DNA from: Paralichthys olivaceus
Taxonomy: Eukaryota > Chordata > Actinopteri > Pleuronectiformes > Paralichthyidae
Direction of reading: 5' to 3'
DNA length: 64,000 bases
NCBI RefSeq assembly: GCF_024713975.1
Contig: NC_091099.1
Location: forward strand, 9,240,501 to 9,304,500
Shown piece after piece: positions 12,201 through 23,888 of this stretch. Made by a program: the position numbers and the translations under genes. Under the pieces are notes generated by a model. The model worked only from the letters and a program-made list of their open reading frames with translations, did no database searches and was not told the origin of the DNA. Numbering within the stretch: position 1 is the first letter of the stretch; every line of letters starts with the position of its first letter.

Positions 12201-15200
12201 CTCTAAATTAAAGAATGTAGACCTTTTAATTTACCATAGCCATGCACTTAAAAGAGGATAGCCTGGTTACCTGCAGCACATTAAGATGGGACACTTGAAA
12301 CAGAGATGCAATTGGTACATTAGCTAACTTTAAAGCTGCATTGTCATTCATATAATTCTTTTACAAGTATTCTCAGCAGTAGTCTTTTAATATTTGAAAA
12401 CAACAAATCATATAAATGGGTTTCTTTAGTATTGTTTATCAAAGAGAAATTAAATGTAAACTCCGTAGTTAGGGTGACACAAGGGAATATTCTTTGTGGA
12501 ATATTTATGTTAAAGAAGTGTTAACATTCACTGAATTTAAACCTCAAATTAAAGAAATAGAAACAAATATATGACTGAATAGTTTGTGGATTGAGTATAG
12601 AATAGTTGGCTCTCAAAATAGCATGTTTGTCTGCCTGTGAAGCTGTTTCCTTGGTGCCTGGTCTGACGGCAGGATATGGGGAGGACAAAAACGTGGAGTC
12701 GCTTGCAAACATGGACAGCTTCAGGAGCGCAGCACAGGAGTTTCTCAGAAGGATTAACCAGCTAGAGGAGAAACAGGCAAAGGTTAAACATGCCTTCACA
12801 CACATTACTGCCTATCAGTCATTACATAGCTTGGTGGCTCATGACGTGTTATTGTTCATCTGAAGGGTGCTGAGGACGAGCAGGAAGAGAAAGACCCACC
12901 AACTTCAACTGAAGGGCCACTTGCACCACCTCTGTTTCCAGCCTTACCTCTACAGCATGGAGAGAGCACCATCCCCACTGCATATAGACAGAGCAGCACT
13001 CACACACACATGGAAGCAGAGGGTGAAAACAGAGTTAAACTTCCAACTGTAAAAAATGTGGTTGTGAAGGAGTTTGCCAGTAAATTGAGGAAAATTAGTT
13101 GTCAGGAGGAGAAAGTTGAAACCAATAGAAGAGCTGAGCGGTGTTCTGAGTGCAAGGGTCCCAGAGCCAAGCTGTCATGTCATGAACGGTCAGTAGAGGA
13201 AGACAGAGAGCCACGTACACCAGACAGGTCAGTAGAATTAGTACTTTTTTGTCAGAAAAATGAAAAATGGTGGCTTTCATGAACAGTTTTTCTTCTGTTT
13301 TTGTTTGTTTAGTCAGTTGTTTAAGTCCCCAGCACCTGTGAGGTACAGTGCACCAATAGAAATTAACTGTGCTAATGAAGGTAAAGCTTTATGTCTTTAA
13401 CATCCTGTTACAATAACTTATTTCTTTGCTAAAGGTTTCTGTTCTGTCAATATGTGGTTTATACAATGTTTGCATCTTTTGATGTCTAGAGTTACATGAC
13501 TGTGACATGAGTGATGAGGGGGAAATCAAAGCAGAGGAATACTCAGTCTCTCTTTCCCGATGTGCAGGTACGAGAACATGAAGCTTAATCTTTCTTTACT
13601 TCACTGTAACTTTTTCCAATCCTGAAATGACCTTAATATGAAGAATGAACCATCATTTTATGTATGTATTTTTTTATTAATAGATTAAGTTTGCGTGAAT
13701 ATTTTGGTCCTTAGAATCTTGGATACTTCTTTTGGTATTTTTTCCAAGACTGAAATAACTGGTCATAAATAGTTAGAATCCCCCCGGGCCCGAAATCTGA
13801 ACACCATAAGACCCACCTTCAGAGTTTATTCAAAGTACAGACATTTTATGTACGTTTGTTTCTTATTACTTTGTAAATGCCCAGGCTTTCTGAAGAGGCT
13901 TGGGACTGGCCATGCTCATACATCTGAGCTTTAAGGGAACACTCACCTTATCAATGTAAATTCAGCTATCAATCTTTTGTCAGCTACCCACATCTTTTCC
14001 TTCTCTTCTTCAGGCTGTGTGTTGCCTTTTGACAAAGTGACCAGTCGCACCTTTGCAAGTCTTCAAAGCTGCTGCCATCACAGCTGTGATATGCACAGGG
14101 CTCTCCAAGCAGCCACAGATCAATTCAGGGCTCATCACTGTAGCCTTCTGTTCAGGAGAGAGAACCAGAACCACTCTGTGGAGCTGACGAATCAAAACTC
14201 TGAGAGAGTGTCAAGAGCAGGACCACACAGAAGACAAGAACACCCGAGTGGTAAGAGTCTGATAGATCTAACAGTACATTCCAGCTATATATTGTAATTC
14301 CAGCAAAGCACAAGAGGAGCAGTTTACCTCTGTATTGAAAGCTGTGGCTCGGGGGGTAGAGTGGTTGTCCACTCACCTTAAGGTGTGTGACTGGGTGAAT
14401 ATGGCTTGTACTGCTAAGCTTTGAGTGGATAAGACTAGTAATTTAGTCAGTTTAATTAAATTTACCATTTTAGAATTGTAGGGTGACAGTTCATTTTTTC
14501 TCACATTACAACATAATCTTAATTCAGTCAATTCAGCATTTAAAACAACCACTTTATCATAAAACAAGGAAGTAAAAAAACTAAAATTAATGACCATGAG
14601 GTTTCACAACTGTGTCGACAAGCGTGTCTCTTGACTAGCTACGTGCAAATTGCTACAGCTGTTTTTAACATTTTAGTTGAACATAAATCTGTTTTTTTAA
14701 CTCTGGTTACTCATGAGCAGAGAATCTTACTCATTTTGCATTGGCCCTTTTTTCAAGGTTGTTGTCTGCCTGACAAAGCACTAAGCTATAGATTGGAATG
14801 GATACGTTTTCCTTTTAGTCAAAATTCAACGCAATCATCCAAATATGGTCCGCCCCACAGTGTTTCCTTGTGGTACGAGGTACCTGTGTTTGTGTTTTTG
14901 TGTTTTCTTTTGGCTCTTCAAGTTTTAAATATTGTTTCGCCACTCACTATAACCTTTTAAGGATTGCAGTAGCTGACCTGTCAATGTATCATGGGTTGAG
15001 TCGTACTGCATTTGGCTGGAAAATATAATAAACAGATATAAAACCATGGGTATGGGCTTAATTTCAGACTTTGATCCATGTACTGTATGTGCTGTGTCTG
15101 GTTAGTAGAATAAATGTAAAAACTTTATGACGTCATGATTAGCTGTTTAAAACAGTTTTATGGAACAGTCAGTTTTATTCTCCTTGTCCTAACTATTATT

Positions 15201-17664
15201 ATGATAAGCTAATAGAGAAACATGTATTGTCATCTCTAACTACTGCTGTCTTATCTGCAGTAAACAAGGTCTCCCTGACTCCCTTATGTAAAGAAGCAGG
15301 AAAACTCAAGCACTGCTTTCCAGAGGCCCACTGGAAGAAGCAGCATGGTAAGAAGCAAGTCAATTTTACATGCCTCTTTAACACAAGGTTGTCTCTTTTG
15401 TAATATGATAAGTAGAATTAAACTTAGTCGAGTTCATTCCAGCGCCAAGGCCCAACAGTCTCCTTAGATTCAGAAAAGCCTTAGAGCTAAGGCCACACCT
15501 CTGTTACACACTGGAGTTAGTTTAAGGTTTCTAGTGTTAGAGTATAGCAGTAGAAATCCCATCTAACCAAGAAATCACATTTAAAGCTGCTTGATCCACA
15601 TTTTTATTTGGATCCGCACCATATTGCACACACATGGATATCACTCTCCTTAATTTGCCTCATTTGTTTCATCAAGATACAAAAATTATTTCCTGGGAAA
15701 TTGTTGAAACGTCAAAAAAACAAAACTCACAATGTCAAAGAAAAAATATTCCTGGAACTGCCAATTTGTCCAGATCAGTGCCAAAATGTTTTCCTACCTG
15801 GTCCATTACCCATATTTCCAAATTTTGTGGAAATCCATTCAGTGGTTTTTTGCATAATCCTGTGAAAAGCAGTTTGACTGTTGTAAATACTTCTTCCTGA
15901 AAGCTAAACGAACTAATTGAACTCTTGCAAGCTGTTGCCTGATATTATTAGAAATAAGCTATTCATGTAACACACATGTACAACATTCTTCAAGTGTGTT
16001 ATTTGGGTGTCATCTAACTCCACATTTCATAGGCATTGCTCTGACTCCTCTGCACAGAGGAGCTAAAAAGAGGATGGTCACTTCTCAAAACAAGACTGGT
16101 ATGTATGTGATGTTATTAAATGCAATGTGCACTGTTGTCTTTGATACTTGTCATGTCTGAAAAGGCAGCACCTACTTGCAGGTAAATATGTGTGCAGCAG
16201 ATCAAATTAAGTGTGTGTGTGTGAATGTTATGATTGAGAGCCTGTGATGGGAGCTGTCTTCTGCTGTGTGTTCTTGGCAGCAGACAAAGGCAGAAGGAAT
16301 GTTGAACTGTGGCCAGTGTTCTCACAGTGCAGGCCAGAGCTGGTTGAGAGCAGCACAGCTGTATTAAGCTGTGTCACAATGTGTTTGTGTGTGTGTGCGT
16401 GTGACAGACTGAGATATTGTGTTATAATGTTTTTGAGTTGTCGCATAACAGTGAAAGGAGTGCAATTGCAGGGTGTCTGTCAGACTTTCTGTGACCTAAA
16501 ATTTGCTACAGACTGGAGACTGACTGTCAGGCAGAGCTTCACTGTATCTTCATACCTCTCAGCCAAAATTATTTTCCAATGCTCACTTTGTGGGAGTCTA
16601 CACTTAAAATAGTTTTTCTTCCACTGCAAAACCCACATTTTCATTCTTGCTCTGTTCTGTTCATCTGTTTTTTCCATCTTTCTCCGCCTCCCATAATGTA
16701 TTCTTTTTCTGTCTTAATTCTGACCCCGCCTGCCTCCTCTTTCTCATCCGCCATACGTCTCTTTCTGTTTTGTAAGCACAACAGCTGTATTAGCCAAAAT
16801 GGAGGAGTAAGGAAAGAGTGAAAAGATAAATTGTCTCTTTTTATATAAAGGCTCAGTCTTACACATATGCACACACACAGGCACCAATGCAAACTTTTTT
16901 TCTTTCAAACACAGAGAGAAGAGGGAGGGATAATCTTGGACATTGTGTTCTTGATAACAAGCCGAAGACTAGCACAGATCTCTGCTCCACTGTAAGAGTG
17001 TGAACGAATATTATCTGTCAAAAATGTTGATGTTTTATAACTTGTTAGGTTTTCCAGCAGCTTTTTATCACCATGACTCTGCTGCAGCGCATTAAGTTTA
17101 CTGCCAGTAGTCAAGACGAAGTACCTCGACTTCACAGGCCCAGCAAATGTTTTTCTTATACGATATGAAAATCTGCAAAATCTTTTAGTTACAGCACACA
17201 CAGTTTGGGTCAGATAGTTATTAGTTAGTTAATTATGAATTACACAAAAAATGCACAAGTGTGAAGTACAAGTGTGCATCCATGCACATGTGACTTGTCA
17301 AATAATCTGAACTCTCCTGTCTGTCTAATTCTTAGTTTTGCCTTTTCTCTCATTGTTAATATTATTTTCAGAGAAGACAGAGGAAGGACTTCTGCGTTGA
17401 GGAGGTGCATTACCTACTGAACGGAGTAAAGAGATTTGGCTTCTCTTGGAATTCCATCTTGTGGTCATATCCCTTCCAACCTGGACGCACCAATGTTGGC
17501 CTGGCCAAGAAATACAGGCAGCTAATGGTAACAAGAGAAACTCTGGAAATAAAGTGCTGGTGTTTCAAGATAAATGTCAAAATGCATTAAGATTAACGGC
17601 CTTACTTTCTGCTCGTCTTTGCCTTCAGAAACATAAAACCATGGATGATGTCACTGACCATTAA
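9209..17664 (+). CDS. terb1: Telomere repeats-binding bouquet formation protein 1
   Basis: TERB1 with TERB2 and MAJIN anchors telomeres to the inner nuclear membrane in meiotic prophase and recruits TRF1. Twenty exons close in phase to 801 residues (human about 727): 9209-9245, 9373-9483, 9649-9780, 10322-10450, 10638-10698, 10998-11116, 11279-11407, 11497-11649, 11737-11868, 12013-12138, 12673-12782, 12866-13227, 13313-13380, 13490-13567, 14014-14250, 15261-15347, 16033-16098, 16915-16991, 17372-17527, 17629-17664. The first ~400 residues are armadillo-like helices (TDLSLLIECLKFQM, LREMGGVAFVYNLSKS, ETALFTLGTLAEAN), then a coiled segment and a polar, Cys-containing linker. The Myb-like domain lies in exon 19 (about residues 739-790: VEEVHYLLNGVKRFGFSW, GLAKKYRQLM). 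Two LTP motifs precede it. The short exon 1 and exons 13-18 are the least certain parts. Confidence 0.93.
14338..14400 (+). repeat. tRNA-derived SINE head fragment
   Basis: The text TGGCTCGGGGGGTAGAGTGG followed by TTGTCCACTCACC resembles the box A half of the tRNA-derived SINEs of teleosts. No box B or tail follows. It lies in terb1 intron 15. Confidence 0.45.
15410..15890. repeat. Interspersed repeat fragments in terb1 intron 16
   Basis: From about 15590 to 15880 the text (GGATCCGCACCATATTGCAC, TTTGTGGAAATCCATTCAG, TTTTTGCATAATCCTG) matches in reverse the nonautonomous element also present at 21880, 41218, 48955 and 57140. The flanking 15410-15560 looks repeat-like too (GCCTTAGAGCTAAGGCCACA) but I cannot name it. 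Confidence 0.5.
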
Positions 17665-20277
17665 TAATGGTCCTCTGGAAGTCAACAGCTTTGAGTTATC
17701 TCAAATACTTCTGTTTTGATTGTACAGTTATCCAAAGCTGTACACACTCCATATACCTCTAATTTATTGAGCCTGATTTTGAATACTTTGTATTAAGTTT
17801 GCTCTCTCTTCAACATAGTTTCTGCTGTAGTTTTAGTGTTTTGACAGATACTGTAAATTGTTTTTTTTACATTACATTAAACTAGTGTTTGAGTTTTTTA
17901 ATGTTTCTGTCAATATCTTCACTATCAATATTTCTTTGTACTGGATTCATGAAGCTGCAGGCACTATGACGCGTGTTTACAGGATAATATCACTTGAGTC
18001 TCAGAAACCACTGGGATGTTTCTTAACAATTAATTGCTCCAGACTCTTGTGTGGATAAGATTTACCACATGTTAAGTATTCACCATTCTAGTTAAGTCAT
18101 TTTGCTGTTGCACCATTATTTGATGAATCACTATCACATTGTGCAGGACCACTGTGTTGTCACATGTGCAACTGTCAGAGTTGATTGCTCAATGTTTTTA
18201 AGTTTAGGCAAAAAAAGGCCAAGCTTTAAATACTCTGTATTGAATACTCTACAGCTATTTTAGTACTGTTTGTAGGCCTTGTCATAGTTATTCACCAGTT
18301 TGGAGAATTTAATTAATTTAACCTACTATAAATTTTAAGATAAAAGTTGTTCTCATTTTAATACACTGAAAATTTGAAAATTGTTAACAAACTTAAAGGT
18401 ACAGTGTGTAGAATTTTGTGATATCTAGTGTTGAAATTGCATGTTGCAGCTAAACACCCCTCACCCTCCTCTCTAAACATGAAAAAGTACCTGTGGTGGC
18501 CATCATTTGTCATCAAAACTCAAAAGGTGTTTAGTTTGTCCAGTCTGGACTAGTTAATACAAAGTATTTAAATATAAAGGGTCTTTTCTAGGCTAAAAAA
18601 ATCTACAATTCATACAATTTAGATGAAATGAACTAGTGAAAACATCATGAGGATTATTCTACATAAGATTTCTGCCAATAGTTCCCTTTCACCTAAATCT
18701 TACACACTGGACCTTTAAACAATTACTTAGATGTGTAAAACACAAATGACTTGAGTTAAAGTTACAAAGTTATATCAACACAATTGCTAGCTTTAAATAT
18801 AAAAATCTGTTTGTTGGGTATTTTCTTTTTCCAGTATATAAAACTTGATTTGTGTTTTCGTTTGAGTTTGACAACTTCTGCTTTTAATTTTTAACAAAAA
18901 GATAGTTTCAGGACAAAAACACAAGGATAGAGATCGCATCCCTCAGCCAAAGCTAACGCCCAATCTTGCCATACCCCACCCTTCCACTTAATTTCAATGT
19001 TGGCTCAGCAATTTTTGCGTAACATCCTTGACAAAACAGCCGTACACTAAAAAAACAACCTTAAAAACTCGTATTTAGTTTCCTTCCTTGATCGCTGCCA
19101 CAAAAGCAAACCCCAATTTGTGTTTTCTTTGTATTTCTTCTTTTGGCCATTGTAATGCATTAAGAGACAGGAAATCAATAAGGACGGGGGGGTGACTTGA
19201 CTGCAGCACATTTGTTTATTGAACTGAAACCCTCTGGTATGACATGAACGTATTTACTAAAGGATGACTTGACTGGGATCACTGACTAGAGCGCCGCTCC
19301 CTCTCCACGGAGACTCATCACCAGTGTGTTGTCAAAACCATGGGACTTACCAGTCAGCCGTGCCCTGTGGTGTGAGCTGTTAAAGTGAGGTGTGACCAGA
19401 AAAGGCCTAAATGTTTAATGTGAGTGGGACTTCTTATGGATTCTGGAACTGTGGTGATCTTCTCATACAGATTAAATGTTGTCTCCACTGTGAGCTGAAT
19501 GTTGTACATCTTGGTGACATTGCATAAGTGTTCCTCCAGTTATTTTTTAGGGTTTTAAGTTTTTCAGCAGGCGTCTCTTAGCTCACTTCTCCAGTCAAGA
19601 CACAGGGATAGTAATGCAGTGAGGGCCGGGGGGGAAGCATATGTGGAGCAGATTTCTCATGGACTGAAATGCAGTCACACTGAGGACTTTTGACCCAGGC
19701 CCCCCGAAAACCTCCCTCCTCTGGAAAGAATGTGGCCTAGTCTCTCCCCCTACTCTTCTTGTCCTCTTTCCCACGAGACTGCGAGAAGCCGCTGTCTCTA
19801 TTACAAGATCTAGCTGTGTTGACTGTAATTTGATTTCCATGTGCACTGTGTCCCATACGTGTACGAGCCTGTTGTTCAGTATGCTGTGTCATGAAGAAAT
19901 CTCCCTATTGCTCAAGTGTGTTCATTTAACAGATCCCTGCCTGGCACACATCCCTTGGGTCCTAGTGGAGCCGGGTCACATTCCACGTTCAGTGTGATGG
20001 GACGAGAATACAGCTACTGTACATCTGGAGCTGATGAATGTGACGTATCGCACCAGCTCGCTTTTATTTCACTTCTTTTCTCTGAACGTTCAACATGGTC
20101 TAACATTATTTCCTCTACTTAGAAAAAACAGGATGCATGACGATACCACACATGAAATAATTTTATTTCCACAACCAAGGCACGACTTTAATTCTAAAAA
20201 ACACCTGATAATACAAGATTTCTATTCCTGTTGGAGGAATATTGCAAAATCCAAACAAGTATTTTAAAGCAAAAATG
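17665..20277. other. terb1 3' UTR and intergenic DNA
   Basis: A possible terb1 poly(A) signal ATTAAA lies at 17876-17881. One MITE copy is at 18393-18718. From 19190 to 20270 the composition is less AT-rich and a TTTATT at about 19209 could be a distal minus-strand poly(A) signal, so this stretch may be an extended 3' UTR of the minus-strand gene at 20848-21762. No protein-coding frame is convincing. Confidence 0.4.
18393..18718 (+). mobile_element. MITE copy A (inverted-repeat DNA element, ~326 bp)
   Basis: The element begins TTAAAGGTACAGTGTGTAGA and ends TACACACTGGACCTTTAA. Its ends are inverted repeats of about 18-20 bp with outermost TTAA. It has no coding capacity. The inner text (TTGCATGTTGCAGCTAAACA, AAACTCAAAAGG, TTTCACCTAAATCTTACAC) recurs at 24626-24970 in reverse and at 47093-47448 in the same orientation. 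Confidence 0.75.
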
Positions 20278-20283
20278 TTTATT
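20278..20283 (-). promoter_or_regulatory. Poly(A) signal for the minus-strand gene
   Basis: TTTATT on the plus strand reads AATAAA on the minus strand, 565 bases past the stop of the 304-residue frame. It marks a plausible proximal 3' end. Confidence 0.5.
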
Positions 20284-20847
20284 GAAAACTTGTATATAAT
20301 CAGATACAAATATGCTCTCCATTTTTGGTCGCATTGCTATTGTCCCTTATACCTGTCGTTTTGAATTAATGGATTATCCACTTCAAAAAACATACTTTTC
20401 CCTTTGCACTCAATTAACATGATTATTTGCTACTCTATCATATAACTTTTAGGTTTTCATAAAGCAACAGCACCTCTTTCAAGTCCCTATGAGAAATACA
20501 TTTAAATTCTTGCCCTGTGAATTTTGCATAGAGGAAGATCTCCGTGTCCATCAATAAACGTAAGTAAACCTATATCCCCTGTCCTGCTTGAGCTTCTGTA
20601 CTCATCACCCACAGATAGTATATGGCAGTATACATGTATCCAAAAACATAAATGTGTCAGTATTTAGACATCATTATGTTCACTTGGCACATCTGGTTCA
20701 TTTTGAAAGAGAAAATAAGCCGTTCCCCTTTATTAGGCTGCACACATGAGGAATCAATCATTGTATTTGTGAAGTCAGAAGTCATGAAAAAGGTTAAAAA
20801 GTGTTTCACAGAAAAAAATATCTATTCACTTCTTTCGCTTATTGGAT

Positions 20848-21762
20848 TCAAATCAGCTCGGCAGACAGGCTGATGTCTGTGATGGGAGGGTCATCTGGGA
20901 TTGTGACATCAATGGGGATGAGGTCATTTCCTTTCAGATCTAACTTGTGCAGGAGTCCACTAATGCTTTCCTCTTCGACATGACTCACGATCTGCTCCAA
21001 ATTCTCTGCGGCCTCCACCTCCGCCGGCTCTTCCAGAGACTCAGACTTTTCCAGCTCAAACGTGCAGATCTCAGCAATGTCTTGGCACTCCTCGCCTTCT
21101 GGGATGTCTGCGGGCTCATCTTCATCGACTGGTTCAGGGGTGGGAGTTGGGGAGGGAGGAGTGTCAACAGGTTGGGGAGGGACATCAGGGACAGCCAGGT
21201 CAATCAAAGGAGCAGAGATAGGCTCTGGCTCAGGGGAGGACTCAGTGAGCATGTCTGTGGGTTGCTCCAGAGCCTCAGCCGGGACTGGTGGTAACTCTGA
21301 GGTGGGCTCCAGGACAGCCTCAACTTCCACATGGGGATCTGAGAGAGGCTCTTCTTGAGGAACAGGTTCTGGATCCAGGGAAATCAGAGCCTCAGCAGCA
21401 GGTTTTGGTTCTGCAACAGGTTCTGGTTCTGCAACAGGTTCTGGTTCTGCAACAGGTTCTGGTTCTGGAGGGGATGGTTCGCTGATTGAGTCCAGAAGGT
21501 TGGGTTGGGCTGGAGCTTCCTCTTTAACAGGCTCTGGTTCAGCATCATTTAACCCAGCGTAGCAAGCAACAGCCTCTACCCCTTTGCACGCCAACTGTGT
21601 CACACACTCACCCACCACCACATCGAGATTCTTTGTCTCCACAGCCTCTTGGGTGCAGGGTATCGCAGACTCTTCTGCTGGCTGAGCAACTGCTGTCTCC
21701 TCTGCTGCAGTCGTCTGCTCAGGGACAGTCTCGTCTCGTTTTCTGCTGAACTTGTTTCCCAT
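20848..21762 (-). CDS. Unrecognised N-myristoylated acidic Pro/Glu-rich protein, 304 aa
   Basis: A single uninterrupted frame of 304 codons. The start MGNKFSRKRD is a textbook N-myristoylation signal (Gly2, Ser6) followed by basic residues, so membrane association by lipid plus charge is likely. The rest is low complexity and very acidic, dominated by Glu, Pro, Ala and Val. It includes a hexapeptide repeat EPVAEP (about residues 99-120), PTPTPEPVDEDEPADIPEG, and an ordered-looking C-terminal part (SGLLHKLDLKGNDLIPID, IPDDPPITDISLSAELI). The layout resembles BASP1/GAP43/MARCKS-type membrane effectors, but I recognise no orthologue and give no function. A splice acceptor (CTGCACAG) 6 bases before the ATG implies an upstream noncoding exon, probably near 23250-23340. 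No typical domain is seen. Confidence 0.8.
   Translation of the reverse strand: MGNKFSRKRDETVPEQTTAAEETAVAQPAEESAIPCTQEAVETKNLDVVVGECVTQLACKGVEAVACYAGLNDAEPEPVKEEAPAQPNLLDSISEPSPPEPEPVAEPEPVAEPEPVAEPKPAAEALISLDPEPVPQEEPLSDPHVEVEAVLEPTSELPPVPAEALEQPTDMLTESSPEPEPISAPLIDLAVPDVPPQPVDTPPSPTPTPEPVDEDEPADIPEGEECQDIAEICTFELEKSESLEEPAEVEAAENLEQIVSHVEEESISGLLHKLDLKGNDLIPIDVTIPDDPPITDISLSAELI
21401..21467 (-). repeat. 18-bp coding minisatellite (EPVAEP repeats)
   Basis: Three to four tandem copies of an 18-base unit (plus strand GGTTCTGGTTCTGCAACA) lie inside the 304-codon frame and encode EPVAEP. The copies are nearly identical, so the array has expanded recently or is being homogenised. Unit length is a multiple of three, so copy-number change keeps the frame. 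Confidence 0.85.
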
Positions 21763-21879
21763 GGTGAACCTGTGCAGAGCTTCAAGAAATGAGAATCAGA
21801 TTATTTTCAAGGATCAGATGTCCAATTTTATTAGTCAAGTGGTTGCAAAAAGCAAGTTATAACCTTTGTCAAGGAGGTT

Positions 21880-22450
21880 AAGTCTGTTTGTTGGTTTGTT
21901 TGTAAACAAGATTACACAAAAACTACTGGACAGATTACCATGAAACCTGCTGGACAGATGCCATATGGGTCCAGGAAGAACCCATTACATTTTGATAAAG
22001 ATTGGGATCAGGGGGCGGATCCAGGAATTTCTTATAATTTGTTTTTTTGTAGTTGGTAAAAAAGTCTCTCTAAGCCATTGGAAACCTAACTTTTTGGGTG
22101 AAATGCAGGGAAATGTTTCTATTATCTATCAGGATTTTTGCTGAGCAATGTTGTGATGCCACAAAATACAGTATCTTGTGTTTCCCAGTATAACAGTCAC
22201 ATGAGAACAGTGAGTTTTATGTCTGTATGTGTATGTGTGTGTGTGTGTGTGAGTTTTTTTGTAAATATGTTGATCTGTGTTTTTGTTAAGTTAAGTCTGC
22301 AAAATCCAATTAATATATATATTTTTTTAACATGGCATGATCAGACATAATTTATGATTTAAAAAAATAGGTGCAATTTGGTGCAGCTTGGTTATATTTC
22401 AGGAGACTGTTGGGCCTTGGTGGAGGTGTGAGCTGCACCGAGTGTAATGG
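21880..22450 (+). mobile_element. Nonautonomous teleost repeat, most complete copy
   Basis: Diagnostic text is in order: GGAGGTTAAGTCTGTTTGTT, AAGATTACACAAAAACTACT, AGGAAGAACCCATTACATTT, and a distal GGCCTTGGTGGAGGTGTGAG. The same order is known from abundant short repeats of fish genomes. No protein is encoded. Other fragments here: 15590-15880 (-), 41218-41490 (+), 48955-49110 (-), 57140-57290 (+). I do not assign a superfamily. Confidence 0.6.
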
Positions 22451-22455
22451 TAGTT

Positions 22456-22550
22456 TTCTTTATTTGTCCTTTATTTAACCAGGAAAGTCCCATTGAGATA
22501 AAAAAAAAATCTTCTATAAGGGAGTCCTGGTCAAGATGGGCAACAGTGAA
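22456..22550 (+). repeat. Second interspersed repeat tail
   Basis: CTTTATTTAACCAGGAAAGT, CCCATTGAGAT and TAAGGGAGTCCTGGTCAAGA match, from memory, a short repeat tail widespread in fish genomes. It abuts the previous element. Confidence 0.45.
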
Positions 22551-23239
22551 GTATATTATAATGAAGTACAAAGTATATCATAATATTTCATATTCCTGTG
22601 GTTGCTGATTGCATATTAAGTTGACACTTAATTTGCAAATATACAACATTATTCAATGTTACAAAACAACAAAAATGAAAGAAATAAACTTAACTAAAGT
22701 TGTCAAGATTGATTTCACAATGTGTGCAACGGATATTCCAGTCTGTGCGTTTTGGTACATAATGTTTTCTTGAGCCCAGGGGCAGCAGCATGTAACACAC
22801 ACTGTGTTCTGTACAGCGTGGTCCATAGGGTGAATGTGTGCCTTCGATTCTTTCTTTGCACCTCATCACAATGAGGCATGAGTCGGAGACATATTTAGAC
22901 GAGCAGAGCATTTAATAAATACAAATGAAAGGTTTTGTTCTCCCTGTGTTCGTGTGAAACAACCACACCTTGTTCCCAATGTGTCGTTCGTCACAACCCT
23001 GGATCCACATGCTCACATACACTTTAACAACATGATGCCAGCACAAACCCGCATATGATTAATTATCAATGCAAACACATCTAATCATTAATGCTCAGAG
23101 CAAAAGGAACAAAGAAGCTGCAGCAGACGACCCCGCCTCCCTCCTCGTGCTGAACAAAAAGTCTAAACCCTCCAAAGTGCACAGAACAACACGCTTGTAG
23201 GTTTAAAGTTAAAAAGAAATAGCTGGAACATGAGTGTCA

Positions 23240-23460
23240 CCAACCTTTTTCAACCCTTTTTCCCGTTGCGGTGAAATGTGGTAACGCTGCAGATGAGCTC
23301 GCACTCGACTCTGAGAAGAACGCTCTCCAAACTGTCTGCTTAAGCGCGCTACCGGCTGAAAGCGCGCCCCCTGCACGTTCACGATCCAGGCTCGAGGCTC
23401 AGACTGCAGGCGACGCGTTCATGACATAGAGCAGCACTGTCGCAGATTCACAAAAGTAAG
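23240..23460. promoter_or_regulatory. Candidate bidirectional promoter
   Basis: This is the only CpG-rich patch between the minus-strand myristoylated gene and the plus-strand tmem140-like gene. It includes GCGCGCTACCGG-like text and a CTCF-like core GCGCCCCCTGC at 23364-23374. A donor for the plus-strand noncoding exon ends at 23455 (AAAA then GTAAGT). A candidate minus-strand donor (AAG then GTTGGT) lies near 23245. Both assignments are inferred from splice signals only. Confidence 0.5.
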
Positions 23461-23888
23461 TAAACTACAAACAAATCAAACTGCACAACTTCTGCACTCT
23501 GTCCAACTTTAAGAATTAGTATTTATACTCTGTGATTCCAGAGTGATCGCCAAAACAAAACGCTGGACTGTTTATCTTAATATTCTCTTCTGGTTTCGAT
23601 TTTAAAGCGTTCAGTCAGACATAAACAAAGGGATCAGCTGATCTGCCCGAGGTTGAATATTAAACCCCTGACTCAGTTGCTGTTGTGTCACAGGTGTGTT
23701 TGTGCTGTGAACTTCAGAAGTGTCCCACTCTAAGTTCATTACTGACGATGAAGGCGTATTTTCACCCATTCTGAATTCATAGATCATTTGTCAAATACCT
23801 TTACTCTATGTGAATCACAATCCTTATAATCACCTCGTCATGCATTGATTTCTGTCAATATGAATATTCAATCTACAGGTCAGAGGTC

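Larger units (their letters stand above)
21763..23240. other. Presumed 5' intron of the minus-strand gene, repeat-bearing
   Basis: This stretch holds no coding sequence I can support. It carries two interspersed repeats, a short (GT)n at about 22224-22250 and AT-rich DNA. It probably is the intron between a noncoding first exon near 23250-23340 and the coding exon. Confidence 0.45.

Noticed and set aside
14338-14400. tRNA gene
   Set aside because: Only a box A-like half is present. There is no anticodon arm, box B or acceptor-stem pairing, so it is a SINE fragment.
21401-21467. Regular short repeats considered as a CRISPR-like array
   Set aside because: Units are directly adjacent without spacers, the unit is 18 bp, and they lie in frame in a vertebrate coding exon.
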